A stretch of 23,079 nucleotides of DNA, from positions 1 through 23,079 of the forward strand of contig CALIXS010000008.1 of assembly GCA_938046095.1 (NCBI GenBank), written 5' to 3'. Of the stretch, positions 1 through 6,373 are shown piece after piece. Source of the DNA: an uncultured Clostridia bacterium. Its GTDB lineage: Bacteria; Bacillota; Clostridia; Peptostreptococcales; Anaerovoracaceae. Position 1 is the stretch's first letter, and every line of letters starts with the position of its first letter. The translations under genes were made by a program, and so were the position numbers. The notes below the pieces were generated by a model. That model did not search any database. It had not been told where the DNA came from and saw only the letters and a list, made by a program, of their open reading frames with translations.

Positions 1-115
1 TTTGCTTTCTTTCCTCCTCTAACGCTTGCCATTCTTCTTTACTCAGCAAGTTTTGAGCCTTTTTCTTTTTACGATCTACAGCTTCATCATAGCTTGGAAA
101 TTTTGGTGCTTTCAC
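1..115 (-). CDS. Partial small charged protein downstream of integrase (5' end only)
   Basis: A reading frame starts at a GTG at 115 and stays open to the window edge, giving 38 codons that begin VKAPKFPSYDEAVDRKKKKA. A GGAGGGAGAG ribosome binding site sits just upstream, inside the end of the integrase gene, and the frame overlaps the integrase 3' end by 29 bases. This arrangement suggests translational coupling. The visible part is rich in Lys and Glu and looks helical. I recognise no family and no function can be given. It probably belongs to the same integrative element as the integrase. The GTG start and lack of homology knowledge keep confidence moderate. Confidence 0.5.
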   Translation of the reverse strand, partial: MKAPKFPSYDEAVDRKKKKAQNLLSKEEWQALEEERKQ

Positions 116-1190
116 TATACTCTCCCTCCTTATCCAACTTATCCGCCATATCCAACTGTTTATTCGGGAACATATGGCTGTAATCCATCAACACCTTTAT
201 GCTTTCATGCCCTGTTCGTGCTGCAATATCAACAGGTGTAAACCCCATTTCTATAAGCAGCGATATATGGCTGTGCCTCAGTGCATGAAGCTTGATTTTC
301 TTGACTTTCGACTTTTTAATTCCTCTCTCCATTTCCTTGTTGAAATATGTTTTGCATTTTGGAAAGATTTGTTCATCTTCCGAAAAATATTCAATCTTCA
401 AGAAATAGTCTTTAAGTTCTCTGATTAAAAAATCCGGAAGCATAATTGTTCTTTTGCTTTTCGGTGTTTTCGGATCGGTAATAACTTCTTCTCCGTTAAT
501 TCTCTGTGCTGATTTACTTATCCTCATCGTCTTTTTATCAAAGTCAAAATCAGCTTTTGTTAATGCTCTAAGTTCACCTAATCGAATACCTGTCCAATAT
601 AGAATTTCAAAAGCATAAAATGAAATATCCTTGTCCTTAACAGCTTCTATAAACTGTAGGTATTCCTCTTTTGTCCAAAATTCCACTTCCTCATCGCTTC
701 TTTGCTTTCCTATTCGCCCTGTTACTTTGCACGGATTTTGCCTTAATCCATAATACTTGACTGCATGATTGAACATACAACTAAGCTGGGCGTGAATGGA
801 TTTAAGATAGGTCGGCTTATAGGCTTCCCCTTCGGCATTTTCAATGTTTAAGAGTACGTTATGCCACTTTTTTACTACAACCGGCTTAATTTCACTCATT
901 TTCATACCGCTGAAAAACGGTAAAATCTTTGTTCTTATCATATGTTCTTTTGTCATCCAAGTATTTAGCCTTATTGTGCCTATGACATCAGCCTTATAGA
1001 GTTCAAAATAATCTTCAAAGAGCATATTGAGTGAACCGGACACCTTTACCGTAAAATTTCTCTCGTAAGTAATTGCTTCTTTCTTGGTTTCGAACCCTCT
1101 TTTCAGCTTCTTTCTGCTCTGTCCGTCCCAATCCTTGTAATAGAATGAAGCGAACCACTTTCCACTTTTTTCGTCCTTATATGCAGGCAT
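87..1190 (-). CDS. int: Tyrosine recombinase (integrase) of an integrative element
   Basis: This 367-residue protein has the layout of ICE/phage integrases. Residues 1-50 are an arm-type DNA-binding domain (aromatic/basic, GKWFASFYYKDWDG), about 55-155 a SAM-like core-binding domain, and 175-350 the catalytic domain. The catalytic residues are visible: Arg203 in TGIRLGELRAL, His302 and Arg305 in LHALRHS, His328 in TGHES and the nucleophile Tyr337 in MDYSHMF. It should excise and insert the element by strand exchange through a phosphotyrosine intermediate. The start has a GGAGG site seven bases upstream. The upstream excisionase-like gene ends in a TAATG overlap with this start, so the two are co-translated. 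The distal end of guaA at 3002 is the likely attachment site. Confidence 0.93.
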   Translation of the reverse strand: MPAYKDEKSGKWFASFYYKDWDGQSRKKLKRGFETKKEAITYERNFTVKVSGSLNMLFEDYFELYKADVIGTIRLNTWMTKEHMIRTKILPFFSGMKMSEIKPVVVKKWHNVLLNIENAEGEAYKPTYLKSIHAQLSCMFNHAVKYYGLRQNPCKVTGRIGKQRSDEEVEFWTKEEYLQFIEAVKDKDISFYAFEILYWTGIRLGELRALTKADFDFDKKTMRISKSAQRINGEEVITDPKTPKSKRTIMLPDFLIRELKDYFLKIEYFSEDEQIFPKCKTYFNKEMERGIKKSKVKKIKLHALRHSHISLLIEMGFTPVDIAARTGHESIKVLMDYSHMFPNKQLDMADKLDKEGEYSESTKISKL

Positions 1191-1375
1191 TAGTCTCCCT
1201 CCTTTGCTTTGTAGATTTGTTCCATAAAATATTTCTTATTGATTCTTCCCCTAAGGACAAGAAAGCCTTGTTCAGCAAGCTGCTTATTCATATCTCGTAT
1301 AATTTTATAGGCTTGTTGCTGCGATACATTTAATAAATCGGCAACTTCATTTGAAGTAAGAAATAATTTCTCCAT
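1190..1375 (-). CDS. xis: Excisionase-like small helix-turn-helix protein
   Basis: A 61-residue protein starting MEKLFLTSNEVADLLNVSQQ. The motif LTSNEVADLLNVSQQQAYKI is a MerR/excisionase-type winged helix in which the second helix reads SQQQAYKIIRDMN. Small proteins like this directly upstream of a tyrosine integrase usually act as excisionase (recombination directionality factor) or as a regulator of int. An in-frame start ten codons upstream (1405) exists, but the ATG at 1375 follows a purine-rich GAAAGGGGGAAAG site and is preferred. The longer form would also overlap operator O1. The stop overlaps the integrase ATG (TAATG). Transcription probably comes from the consensus promoter at 1429-1457. 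Confidence 0.8.
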   Translation of the reverse strand: MEKLFLTSNEVADLLNVSQQQAYKIIRDMNKQLAEQGFLVLRGRINKKYFMEQIYKAKEGD

Positions 1376-1397
1376 CGTACTTTCCCCCTTTCTTTTT

Positions 1398-1415
1398 AGA
1401 AACATATTTGTTTCT
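1398..1415. promoter_or_regulatory. Operator O1, perfect 7+4+7 palindrome
   Basis: The sequence AGAAACA-TATT-TGTTTCT is a perfect inverted repeat with 7-base arms and a 4-base spacer. It sits just downstream of the predicted xis-int transcription start and upstream of the xis ribosome binding site. It is the best copy of a motif that recurs at 1435-1452, 1521-1538 and 2983-3000. The likely ligand is the adjacent divergently transcribed repressor (inference). Confidence 0.65.
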
Positions 1416-1428
1416 GTTTCTATTTTAG

Positions 1429-1457
1429 ACTATAAGTAACTTTTTTGTTTCTGTCAA
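1429..1457 (-). promoter_or_regulatory. Leftward promoter of xis-int
   Basis: Reading leftward, a perfect -35 TTGACA (1457-1452) is followed by a 17-base spacer and the -10 TATAGT (1434-1429). The start of transcription would be near 1422. The palindrome O2 (1435-1452) fills the spacer and O1 (1398-1415) lies just downstream of the start, so repressor binding at either would block this promoter. Confidence 0.8.
1435..1452. promoter_or_regulatory. Operator O2, inside the xis-int promoter spacer
   Basis: AGTAACT-TTTT-TGTTTCT keeps the 18-base architecture of O1, with five of seven left-arm bases and all right-arm bases conserved. It occupies the space between the -35 and -10 of the leftward promoter, overlapping the last base of the -35 box, which is a classic position for repression by steric exclusion. 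Confidence 0.55.
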
Positions 1458-1483
1458 TACTTTTTCTAAATTTTATTTTTCTA

Positions 1484-1512
1484 TTGTTTTTTTGTCTATT
1501 TTCGATTATATT
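1484..1512 (+). promoter_or_regulatory. Rightward promoter of the repressor gene
   Basis: A -35 TTGTTT (1484-1489), 17-base spacer and -10 TATATT (1507-1512) precede the repressor gene, with the start expected near 1519. Operator O3 begins at about that point, which suggests autoregulation. The surrounding DNA is very T-rich, so alternative hexamers are possible. Confidence 0.5.
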
Positions 1513-1520
1513 ATTAAAAG

Positions 1521-1538
1521 AGAAACAAATTTGCTCCT
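1521..1538. promoter_or_regulatory. Operator O3, at the repressor transcription start
   Basis: AGAAACA-AATT-TGCTCCT has a left arm identical to O1 and five of seven bases of the right arm. It lies between the predicted start of the repressor transcript and its AAGGAGG ribosome binding site (1539-1545). Confidence 0.5.
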
Positions 1539-1553
1539 AAGGAGGTGTTTGGA

Positions 1554-2090
1554 TTGAGTTTGGGTAAATTGATAAAGAAATTCCGTGAACTAAGGAGAAT
1601 TACTCAAAAAGCATTAGGAGACAGAACTCATTTAGATGATGTAAGAATAAGACAATACGAACTTGATATTCGTACTCCTAAAGACGATGTCTTGGAAAAT
1701 ATTTCCGCTGCACTGCATGTAAACAAAGAGTATTTGAAAGAACCTGATTATCCATATACGGAACATGATTTAATGCGATTTTTATTTAAGCTGGATGACA
1801 GTATTGAAGTAAATATACGACCTGTTATCCTAAATGATGAAGATCCTGAATACACTACCACAGGTATATATTTCGGCAGTGAAGCTATTCTTAAAATCCG
1901 TAATATGCTTGAACAATGGCAGGAAATGAAAGAGAAATATGAGAATAACGAAATTACTAAAGAAGCCTTACAAGATTGGAAGGCTAATTATCCTGACAGC
2001 CTGAAAAAAGATTATGTCCCCTTTGAGGAAAGCAATGTGAAATTTTATAGAAAAAGTATATCCGCTAAGATTCCACCGGATATAAAATAA
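1554..2090 (+). CDS. XRE-family helix-turn-helix repressor of the integrative element
   Basis: The protein has an N-terminal lambda-repressor-like helix-turn-helix (residues about 2-60, LGKLIKKFRELRRITQKALG, then RIRQYELDIRTPKDD). A C-terminal part of about 110 residues has no peptidase motif that I recognise. It lies divergent from xis-int and is the natural candidate for the immunity/lysogeny-type repressor of this element, binding the O1-O3 palindromes (inference). The reading frame is open from a GTG at 1545, but that codon is part of the AAGGAGG site. The TTG at 1554, eight bases after it, is the better start and gives 178 residues. A hairpin terminator follows at 2099-2144. Confidence 0.85.
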   Translation: MSLGKLIKKFRELRRITQKALGDRTHLDDVRIRQYELDIRTPKDDVLENISAALHVNKEYLKEPDYPYTEHDLMRFLFKLDDSIEVNIRPVILNDEDPEYTTTGIYFGSEAILKIRNMLEQWQEMKEKYENNEITKEALQDWKANYPDSLKKDYVPFEESNVKFYRKSISAKIPPDIK

Positions 2091-2098
2091 GCACAGAA

Positions 2099-2144
2099 AA
2101 AGCACATAGCTGAAAGATTTTTATGTCTTAAAGTTATGTGCTTT
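2099..2144 (+). terminator. Terminator of the repressor gene
   Basis: AAAGCACATA (2099-2108) pairs perfectly with TATGTGCTTT (2135-2144) around a 26-base loop, and the right arm is T-ended and followed by further T-rich sequence. It lies eight bases after the repressor stop and may also serve the convergent XRE gene from the other side. Confidence 0.7.
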
Positions 2145-2193
2145 GCTTTATAATATTCAATTATTTGTTAAAAACTCTATTCCCATTTGACAT

Positions 2194-2706
2194 TTACAGT
2201 GATTTTTTTCTTGTAATAATAATTCCTGCAATCAATGCTATTAAAGCAAAAGGAAACACTCTAATGAAAATCCATTCAAAGCCATGAACCAATACACCCG
2301 CAACGGCTAACTCAGGATTATTATAATCCCAATTCAGATATGAACTATTTATCATCAAGAGAACAAGAAAAACAAGTATTACGCCAATGCATGATAATAT
2401 CATGAGTCTATGTAACAATTTTCTACTTGAATCTTTCTTCTGTGCTAATTGAAGATTTATCACCTCTAATTTTTGCGAAATTATCTCTAAATCATTTGCC
2501 TTCGACTCTTCAATATTTTCTCCTAATAATGTGCTGACGGGAATCTCTAATATTTCTGATAAAGAAATCAGCATTTCTGAATCAGGAACTGATAATCCTC
2601 TCTCCCACTTTGATACAGTTTGTCTTACAACATTAAGTTTAATAGCAAGCTCATCCTGCGAAAGCCCTTTAGATTTTCTGCTTATTTTAATATTTTCATT
2701 TAACAT
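2194..2706 (-). CDS. Membrane-anchored XRE-family regulator
   Basis: A 170-residue protein with an N-terminal helix-turn-helix (residues 1-60: ISRKSKGLSQDELAIKLNVV, then RQTVSKWERGLSVPD), a polar linker with a likely short coiled coil (residues 65-95), and two hydrophobic segments (about 101-118 LMILSCIGVILVFLVLLMIN and about 147-165 VFPFALIALIAGIIITRKKS). It is therefore a DNA-binding protein tethered to the membrane. Such proteins are common in Clostridia and often sense envelope or transport signals, but no ligand can be inferred here. The start follows an AAAGGAGG site. It is convergent with the repressor and faces guaA across a 295-base noncoding gap. Whether it belongs to the element or to the chromosome is uncertain; its low GC favours the element. 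Confidence 0.88.
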   Translation of the reverse strand: MLNENIKISRKSKGLSQDELAIKLNVVRQTVSKWERGLSVPDSEMLISLSEILEIPVSTLLGENIEESKANDLEIISQKLEVINLQLAQKKDSSRKLLHRLMILSCIGVILVFLVLLMINSSYLNWDYNNPELAVAGVLVHGFEWIFIRVFPFALIALIAGIIITRKKSL

Positions 2707-2813
2707 ATTGAAAACCTCCTTTCACAGTAAATATAATCTTAAATATCCTGTTGCCACAAGCAATGTATATTAACATACGTATGATTTCATATGATTTAAC
2801 TTGTTTCTTCCAC

Positions 2814-2846
2814 AAAAGCCTCCCACGAAAACGATGGAAGGCTTTT
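2814..2846. terminator. Bidirectional hairpin terminator
   Basis: AAAAGCCT (2814-2821) pairs with AGGCTTTT (2839-2846), and CCA/TGG extends the stem after one mismatch. Four T residues end the stem in both orientations. It could terminate leftward guaA read-through or transcription leaving the element. Confidence 0.55.
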
Positions 2847-2902
2847 ATAAACAATTTATCTAAATTCAACAACTCCCTTTTGAACCTACTATTTCAGCTT
2901 TT

Positions 2903-2921
2903 TAGTATCAAAGTAGTATCA
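2903..2921. repeat. Direct repeats TAGTATCA x2, candidate integrase arm sites
   Basis: Two identical 8-base copies start 11 bases apart, about one helical turn, roughly 80-100 bases from the guaA-proximal end. This is the layout expected of arm-type binding sites for an integrase with an N-terminal DNA-binding domain. The functional reading is inference. Confidence 0.35.
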
Positions 2922-2982
2922 CCCAAGAGTTTTTTTGCACCGTTCAATCGCTAAATCCCACTGTTTTCAATGGGTTTGTGAC

Positions 2983-3000
2983 AGTAACATATTTGCTTCT
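2983..3000. promoter_or_regulatory. Fourth operator-like site (O4) at the guaA stop
   Basis: AGTAACA-TATT-TGCTTCT matches O1 at six of seven positions in each arm and exactly in the spacer. It ends one base before the GTTATTCCC that holds the guaA stop codon. The site therefore lies at the likely junction of element and chromosome. Confidence 0.4.
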
Positions 3001-3020
3001 GTTATTCCCACTCTATCGTT
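3001..3020. other. Probable attachment site at the 3' end of guaA
   Basis: The last codons of guaA (ending GTIEWE) form the boundary between GC-balanced chromosome and AT-rich element DNA that carries an integrase. The guaA 3' end is an established integration hotspot for genomic islands, and the integrated copy normally restores the codons. The second copy of the core would lie left of the window, so the repeat cannot be confirmed here. Confidence 0.45.
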
Positions 3021-3982
3021 CCGGTTGGCTTCGGTGTATAATCATAGAGTACTCTGTTTACGCCGCGGACTTCGGTGATGATGCGGTTCACAATGTGCTC
3101 CATGAGGTCAAACGGGATGTTCTCGACGGTCGCCGTCATGGCGTCTCTCGTATTCACGGCGCGTATAACTACCGCCCATTCGAATGTGCGTTTACCGTCT
3201 CGTATACCTGTGGATTTGAAATCGGGAACAACAGTAAAATACTGCCAGACCTTGTCCTGAAGTCCCGCCCTCTCAAATTCCTCGCGAAGTATGGCATCTG
3301 ACTCTCTGACAGCCTCCAGACGACCGCGCGTTATCGTACCCGGACACCTGACGCCGAGTCCCGGTCCCGGGAACGGCTGGCGCTCTACCATATTTTCGGG
3401 CAGGCCGAGTGATTTTCCGACTACTCTCACCTCATCCTTGAACAGGAGCTTTAGCGGTTCGACAAGCTCAAAATCCATGTCCTCCGGGAGCCCTCCGACA
3501 TTGTGGTGAGACTTTACCGGGCCGCTTTCCAGAATGTCGGGATATATCGTACCCTGAGCGAGGAATTCGATTCCCTCCAACCTGCGCGCCTCCTCCTCGA
3601 AGACTCTGATGAATTCGCCTCCTATGACCTTACGCTTCATTTCCGGATCCGCCACTCCTGCAAGCTTATCTAAAAACCTGTCAGTAGCATCGACATATAT
3701 AAGATTTGCGGCCATCTCGTCACGGAAAACCTGTATTACCTGCTCAGGCTCACCCTTGCGAAGCAGGCCGTGATTGACGTGTACACAATAGAGCTGCTTG
3801 CCGACAGCCTTTATAAGAAGTGCGGCGACGACAGACGAATCGACGCCTCCTGATAAGGCCAAAAGTACCTTTCTGTCTCCTATCTGTTCCTTTAATGCCT
3901 TAACCTGCTCATCTATAAAAGCATTTGCAAGCTCCGGCGTAGTTATACGCTCCATTGTCTCAGGACGTTTGTTGTTTTCCAT
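3002..3982 (-). CDS. guaA: GMP synthase, ATP-pyrophosphatase subunit (no glutaminase domain)
   Basis: The enzyme adenylates XMP and aminates it to GMP, the last step of guanine nucleotide synthesis. The P-loop SGGVDSS of N-type ATP pyrophosphatases is at residues 44-50, followed by HVNHGLLRKGE, the XMP-binding FPGPGLGVRCPG and the conserved C-terminal dimerisation domain ending GTIEWE. At 326 residues it lacks the roughly 200-residue class I glutamine amidotransferase domain that begins the usual bacterial GuaA of about 510-525 residues. It corresponds to the GuaAb subunit of two-subunit systems. A GGAGG site six bases before the ATG supports the start, and the upstream 266 bases contain no amidotransferase gene. 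The glutaminase partner is either elsewhere or ammonia is used directly. A TATAAT box lies at 4025-4020. Confidence 0.93.
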   Translation of the reverse strand: MENNKRPETMERITTPELANAFIDEQVKALKEQIGDRKVLLALSGGVDSSVVAALLIKAVGKQLYCVHVNHGLLRKGEPEQVIQVFRDEMAANLIYVDATDRFLDKLAGVADPEMKRKVIGGEFIRVFEEEARRLEGIEFLAQGTIYPDILESGPVKSHHNVGGLPEDMDFELVEPLKLLFKDEVRVVGKSLGLPENMVERQPFPGPGLGVRCPGTITRGRLEAVRESDAILREEFERAGLQDKVWQYFTVVPDFKSTGIRDGKRTFEWAVVIRAVNTRDAMTATVENIPFDLMEHIVNRIITEVRGVNRVLYDYTPKPTGTIEWE

Positions 3983-4121
3983 GTTTTGCCTCCGATCGGT
4001 TATCTTTATATATGTCTATATTATATATCATCCGGCAGTTATTTCACTACTTATTTACAGTATTCGCACGGTCAACATCACTTACATCATTTACAGGTCT
4101 GCAATACCGACAAAAAACCAT

Positions 4122-4143
4122 CCCCGCGTCAACCCGGGGTTTT
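4122..4143 (+). terminator. Hairpin with T tract
   Basis: CCCCG (4122-4126) pairs with CGGGG (4135-4139), followed by TTTTATTTAT. No rightward gene ends here, so its role is unclear; it may be a relic. Its left arm and flank (CATCCCCGCGTCA) recur at 20453-20465. Confidence 0.4.
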
Positions 4144-4167
4144 ATTTATACAACAAAAATGTTCCCA

Positions 4168-4195
4168 TAAAAAAGGCTCCCGTAACGGAGCCTTC
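4168..4195 (-). terminator. Terminator of the ornithine cyclodeaminase-family gene
   Basis: Leftward, AAGGCTCC and GGAGCCTT pair perfectly over eight bases (4195-4174) and run straight into a T6 tract. It is 54 bases after the stop codon of the gene ending at 4249. Confidence 0.85.
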
Positions 4196-4248
4196 AGGAA
4201 ACGCTTCTGCGATACGCGCTGTCTTATACGCATTCGTCTTATTTTTGC

Positions 4249-5262
4249 TCATACCCAGAGCGGATCGTCCCACAACGAAAGCTTTGTTCCGACACCGATC
4301 TCCTTCGCTTTGAGATAAAGTTTGTTTGCAATCGCAATATCGACGCATCCCATACCCATACTCGTGCAGAAGATGAACTGATCCTTGTTTGTTCTTCCCG
4401 GCGCAGCACCCGTACAGAGATCTTTGATCTCGATCACATCTGTCTCGTGCAGCTTGCCCGCTTCGGCATACTTCTTTACGGATTCGCGCATGTGTGATAT
4501 CTGCTCCCAGCTGTCCATATAAAGCGCGTCGTTCTTCAACAGGAACTCTTCAGGGAAGGAATACGCCTCCATCTGGATGCATGTCGCGTTTTGCCTGATC
4601 CATGCGCCGTCGATAAACGGCTTTCTGGCCGTTGTCTCCGTCACAACGATGTCCGCACCCTCACATGCCTGCTTGAGGTCCGCCGCGGGCACTACATTGT
4701 ACTGCCCTTTGAACTCCTCGGCAAGGCTTTCTGCTTTTGTCATATCGAGATCAAAGAGACGTATTTCTTTGATATTCTTCAGAACTGCTCCCATCGCCAT
4801 GATCATTGTCCTGCCGATAACACCGGCACCCACAAGCGTAACGACCTCGGAATCCGGGTCGGCACAGTATTTCGTGAATACACCCGCGCAGGCCGAAGTT
4901 CTCATGGCTGTCGTTATGGTCCCGTCAAGCACCGCTTTAGGGAACATCGTCTTAGGCTCGCTTAGTATTACAATATCAATACCGTACGGTACGCCCGGCA
5001 AAGTCGTGTTGTATACGGATTCGGCCGCCCACTTGAACCCCATCACCTCTTCATCGCCGCCAATATACGCAGGCATTGACATACCGTAGCTCGTCCAGTT
5101 TTTTTTATCAGGTATCGGAAGCTGTATCTTTGCAGGCTGTATAACCTTACCCTCACCGAGCATCTTATACGTATGCTCCGCAGCCTCCAGAATCAAAGGC
5201 ATATCGAGCAGGCCCGCTTTAATCAGATCTTCCTGTTTGAGAAACAGTATTTCAGGTTTCAT
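4249..5262 (-). CDS. Ornithine cyclodeaminase/mu-crystallin family NAD(P)-dependent enzyme
   Basis: A 337-residue member of the family that deaminates or reduces amino acids using NAD(P). The Rossmann loop TLVGAGVIGRTM is near residue 145. The substrate Lys and Arg of the family appear as MGFKWA and TTAMRTSACAG. The family usually carries a G-x-D-x-P-G-x-x-E-L loop with the catalytic Asp; here the aligned region reads QMEAYSFPEEF. The exact substrate is therefore doubtful and true ornithine cyclodeaminase activity should not be assumed. Two ATGs are possible (5268 and 5262). The second lies eight bases from AAAGGAGG and is preferred. It is divergent from an amino-acid binding lipoprotein, suggesting uptake and use of the same amino acid. 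A consensus promoter lies at 5325-5353. Confidence 0.88.
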   Translation of the reverse strand: MKPEILFLKQEDLIKAGLLDMPLILEAAEHTYKMLGEGKVIQPAKIQLPIPDKKNWTSYGMSMPAYIGGDEEVMGFKWAAESVYNTTLPGVPYGIDIVILSEPKTMFPKAVLDGTITTAMRTSACAGVFTKYCADPDSEVVTLVGAGVIGRTMIMAMGAVLKNIKEIRLFDLDMTKAESLAEEFKGQYNVVPAADLKQACEGADIVVTETTARKPFIDGAWIRQNATCIQMEAYSFPEEFLLKNDALYMDSWEQISHMRESVKKYAEAGKLHETDVIEIKDLCTGAAPGRTNKDQFIFCTSMGMGCVDIAIANKLYLKAKEIGVGTKLSLWDDPLWV

Positions 5263-5324
5263 TTTCATTTCCTCCTTTATATATGCATTTTTTTGCATTC
5301 ATTATGTATATTTTTATATTCTTT

Positions 5325-5353
5325 ATTATATTTATACATGAGTTTCCTGTCAA
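5325..5353 (-). promoter_or_regulatory. Consensus promoter of the cyclodeaminase-family gene
   Basis: Leftward TTGACA (5353-5348), a 17-base spacer and TATAAT (5330-5325) match the sigma-A consensus at every position. The transcription start is expected near 5318, leaving a leader of about 55 bases. Confidence 0.85.
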
Positions 5354-5423
5354 CACCTGCTCTCATTTTTTTATAATTAAAAAAATCTATAAAAAAATAT
5401 TCACTATAATTTATAAATAATAC

Positions 5424-5452
5424 TTGACATGCTTTATTATACGATGTATTGT
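5424..5452 (+). promoter_or_regulatory. Promoter of the amino-acid binding lipoprotein gene
   Basis: TTGACA (5424-5429), 17 bases and TATTGT (5447-5452) face rightward, followed by the palindrome TTATGCATAA (5458-5467). The divergent layout with the 5325-5353 promoter suggests shared control, but no known operator is recognised. Confidence 0.7.
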
Positions 5453-5538
5453 ATGTTTATGCATAATATCAAATAAGTTTTCACCGCACACACCGCAAAA
5501 GAAAACAAAGAAACAAAACAGAAAATGAGGTAATAAAA

Positions 5539-6348
5539 ATGAAAAAAGGAAGTATTCTTAAGAAGTTTATATCTCTCGGGCTCTGCGCTGCGACCGCGAT
5601 CGTCTTTACCGCCTGCTCGGACGGATCGGGAGGATCGTCATCGTCCGATTCGACCGGCAAGGCGAAATATATTGTAGCCACCGAACCTACGTACGCTCCG
5701 TTTGAATACACCGACGAAAATAACAAAATCATAGGGCTTGATGTCGATATTATGGACGCGATCGCGGAAGATCAGGGCTTTGAGATAGAATGGTCGTCAC
5801 TTGCGTTCGATTCTCTGTTCCCGGCGCTCAACTCCGGTAATGCCGATATTGTAGCTGCTGCAGTAAGCAGCAATCCGGATCGTGAAAAGCAGGCCGATTT
5901 CTCCGAAGGCTACTATGTGACGGGCGATTCTATGGCTGTAAAGTCGGACAGCAAAGTCAACACCATTGATGAACTTTCACCGGATTCCGTCGTTGCCGTC
6001 CAGATAGGAACAACGCTCGTCGACAAGGTTCAAAAGCTTATCGACGAGGGTAAAGTCGGCTCGATTGTCCAGCTTGATACTGTCAGCACATGCATGCTCC
6101 AGCTTCAGAACGGTGACGTCGACGCGGTCGCCGCCGACAGTCTGACCATTGACGATTATATCTCCTCTCAGGGCAAAGCGAAAAACATCGGCGAATTCTA
6201 CTTTGACGAGGAGAATCCGATGAGAATTGCCGTAAAAAAAGGCAACGCAGAGCTTTTGGATAAAATCAATTCCGGTCTGAAGCACATCAAAGAGAACGGT
6301 AAATACGCTGAAATCTGCAAAAAATGGAATGTTGAACCTCTGAAATAG
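5539..6348 (+). CDS. Amino-acid ABC transporter substrate-binding lipoprotein (family 3)
   Basis: A 269-residue secreted lipoprotein. Residues 1-26 are a lipoprotein signal with lipobox VFTAC, followed by a Ser/Gly-rich linker and then a periplasmic-binding type II fold. Family 3 signatures are visible: EPTYAPFEYTDENNKIIGLD early, FDSLFPALNSGNADIV, NPDREKQADFSEGYY and the hinge region MLQLQNGDVDAVAAD. It should bind a polar amino acid outside the membrane and deliver it to an ABC permease. No permease or ATPase gene follows. A strong terminator comes 26 bases after the stop, so this is an orphan binding protein that must use a transporter encoded elsewhere. The ligand cannot be read from sequence; the divergent cyclodeaminase-family gene hints at ornithine or a relative. 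Confidence 0.92.
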   Translation: MKKGSILKKFISLGLCAATAIVFTACSDGSGGSSSSDSTGKAKYIVATEPTYAPFEYTDENNKIIGLDVDIMDAIAEDQGFEIEWSSLAFDSLFPALNSGNADIVAAAVSSNPDREKQADFSEGYYVTGDSMAVKSDSKVNTIDELSPDSVVAVQIGTTLVDKVQKLIDEGKVGSIVQLDTVSTCMLQLQNGDVDAVAADSLTIDDYISSQGKAKNIGEFYFDEENPMRIAVKKGNAELLDKINSGLKHIKENGKYAEICKKWNVEPLK

Positions 6349-6373
6349 CCCTTGTCTCTTCTTATCTGAACAG

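Larger units (their letters stand above)
2707..3001. other. Noncoding end of the left integrative element
   Basis: I see no gene in this 295-base AT-rich stretch. It holds a weak promoter for the XRE gene (TTGTGG at 2759-2754, 17 bases, TTATAT), the palindromes CATACGTATG (2774-2783) and TCATATGA (2787-2794), and a hairpin at 2814-2846. It also holds two 8-base direct repeats TAGTATCA (2903-2910 and 2914-2921, an 11-base period), a weak hairpin CCCA...TGGG (2957-2974), and a copy of the element operator (2983-3000). The direct repeats resemble arm-type sites that tyrosine integrases bind near an element end (inference). Confidence 0.5.

Noticed and set aside
2950..3001. tRNA gene as the integration target
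   Set aside because: No cloverleaf can be drawn; the guaA 3' end is the boundary.
4142..4348. 68-codon leftward ORF overlapping the cyclodeaminase-family gene end
   Set aside because: It crosses the terminator hairpin and overlaps the end of a better-supported gene in another frame.
5481..5732. 83-codon leftward ORF over the lipoprotein start
   Set aside because: Antisense to the signal peptide and lipobox region of a clear gene; no ribosome binding site.
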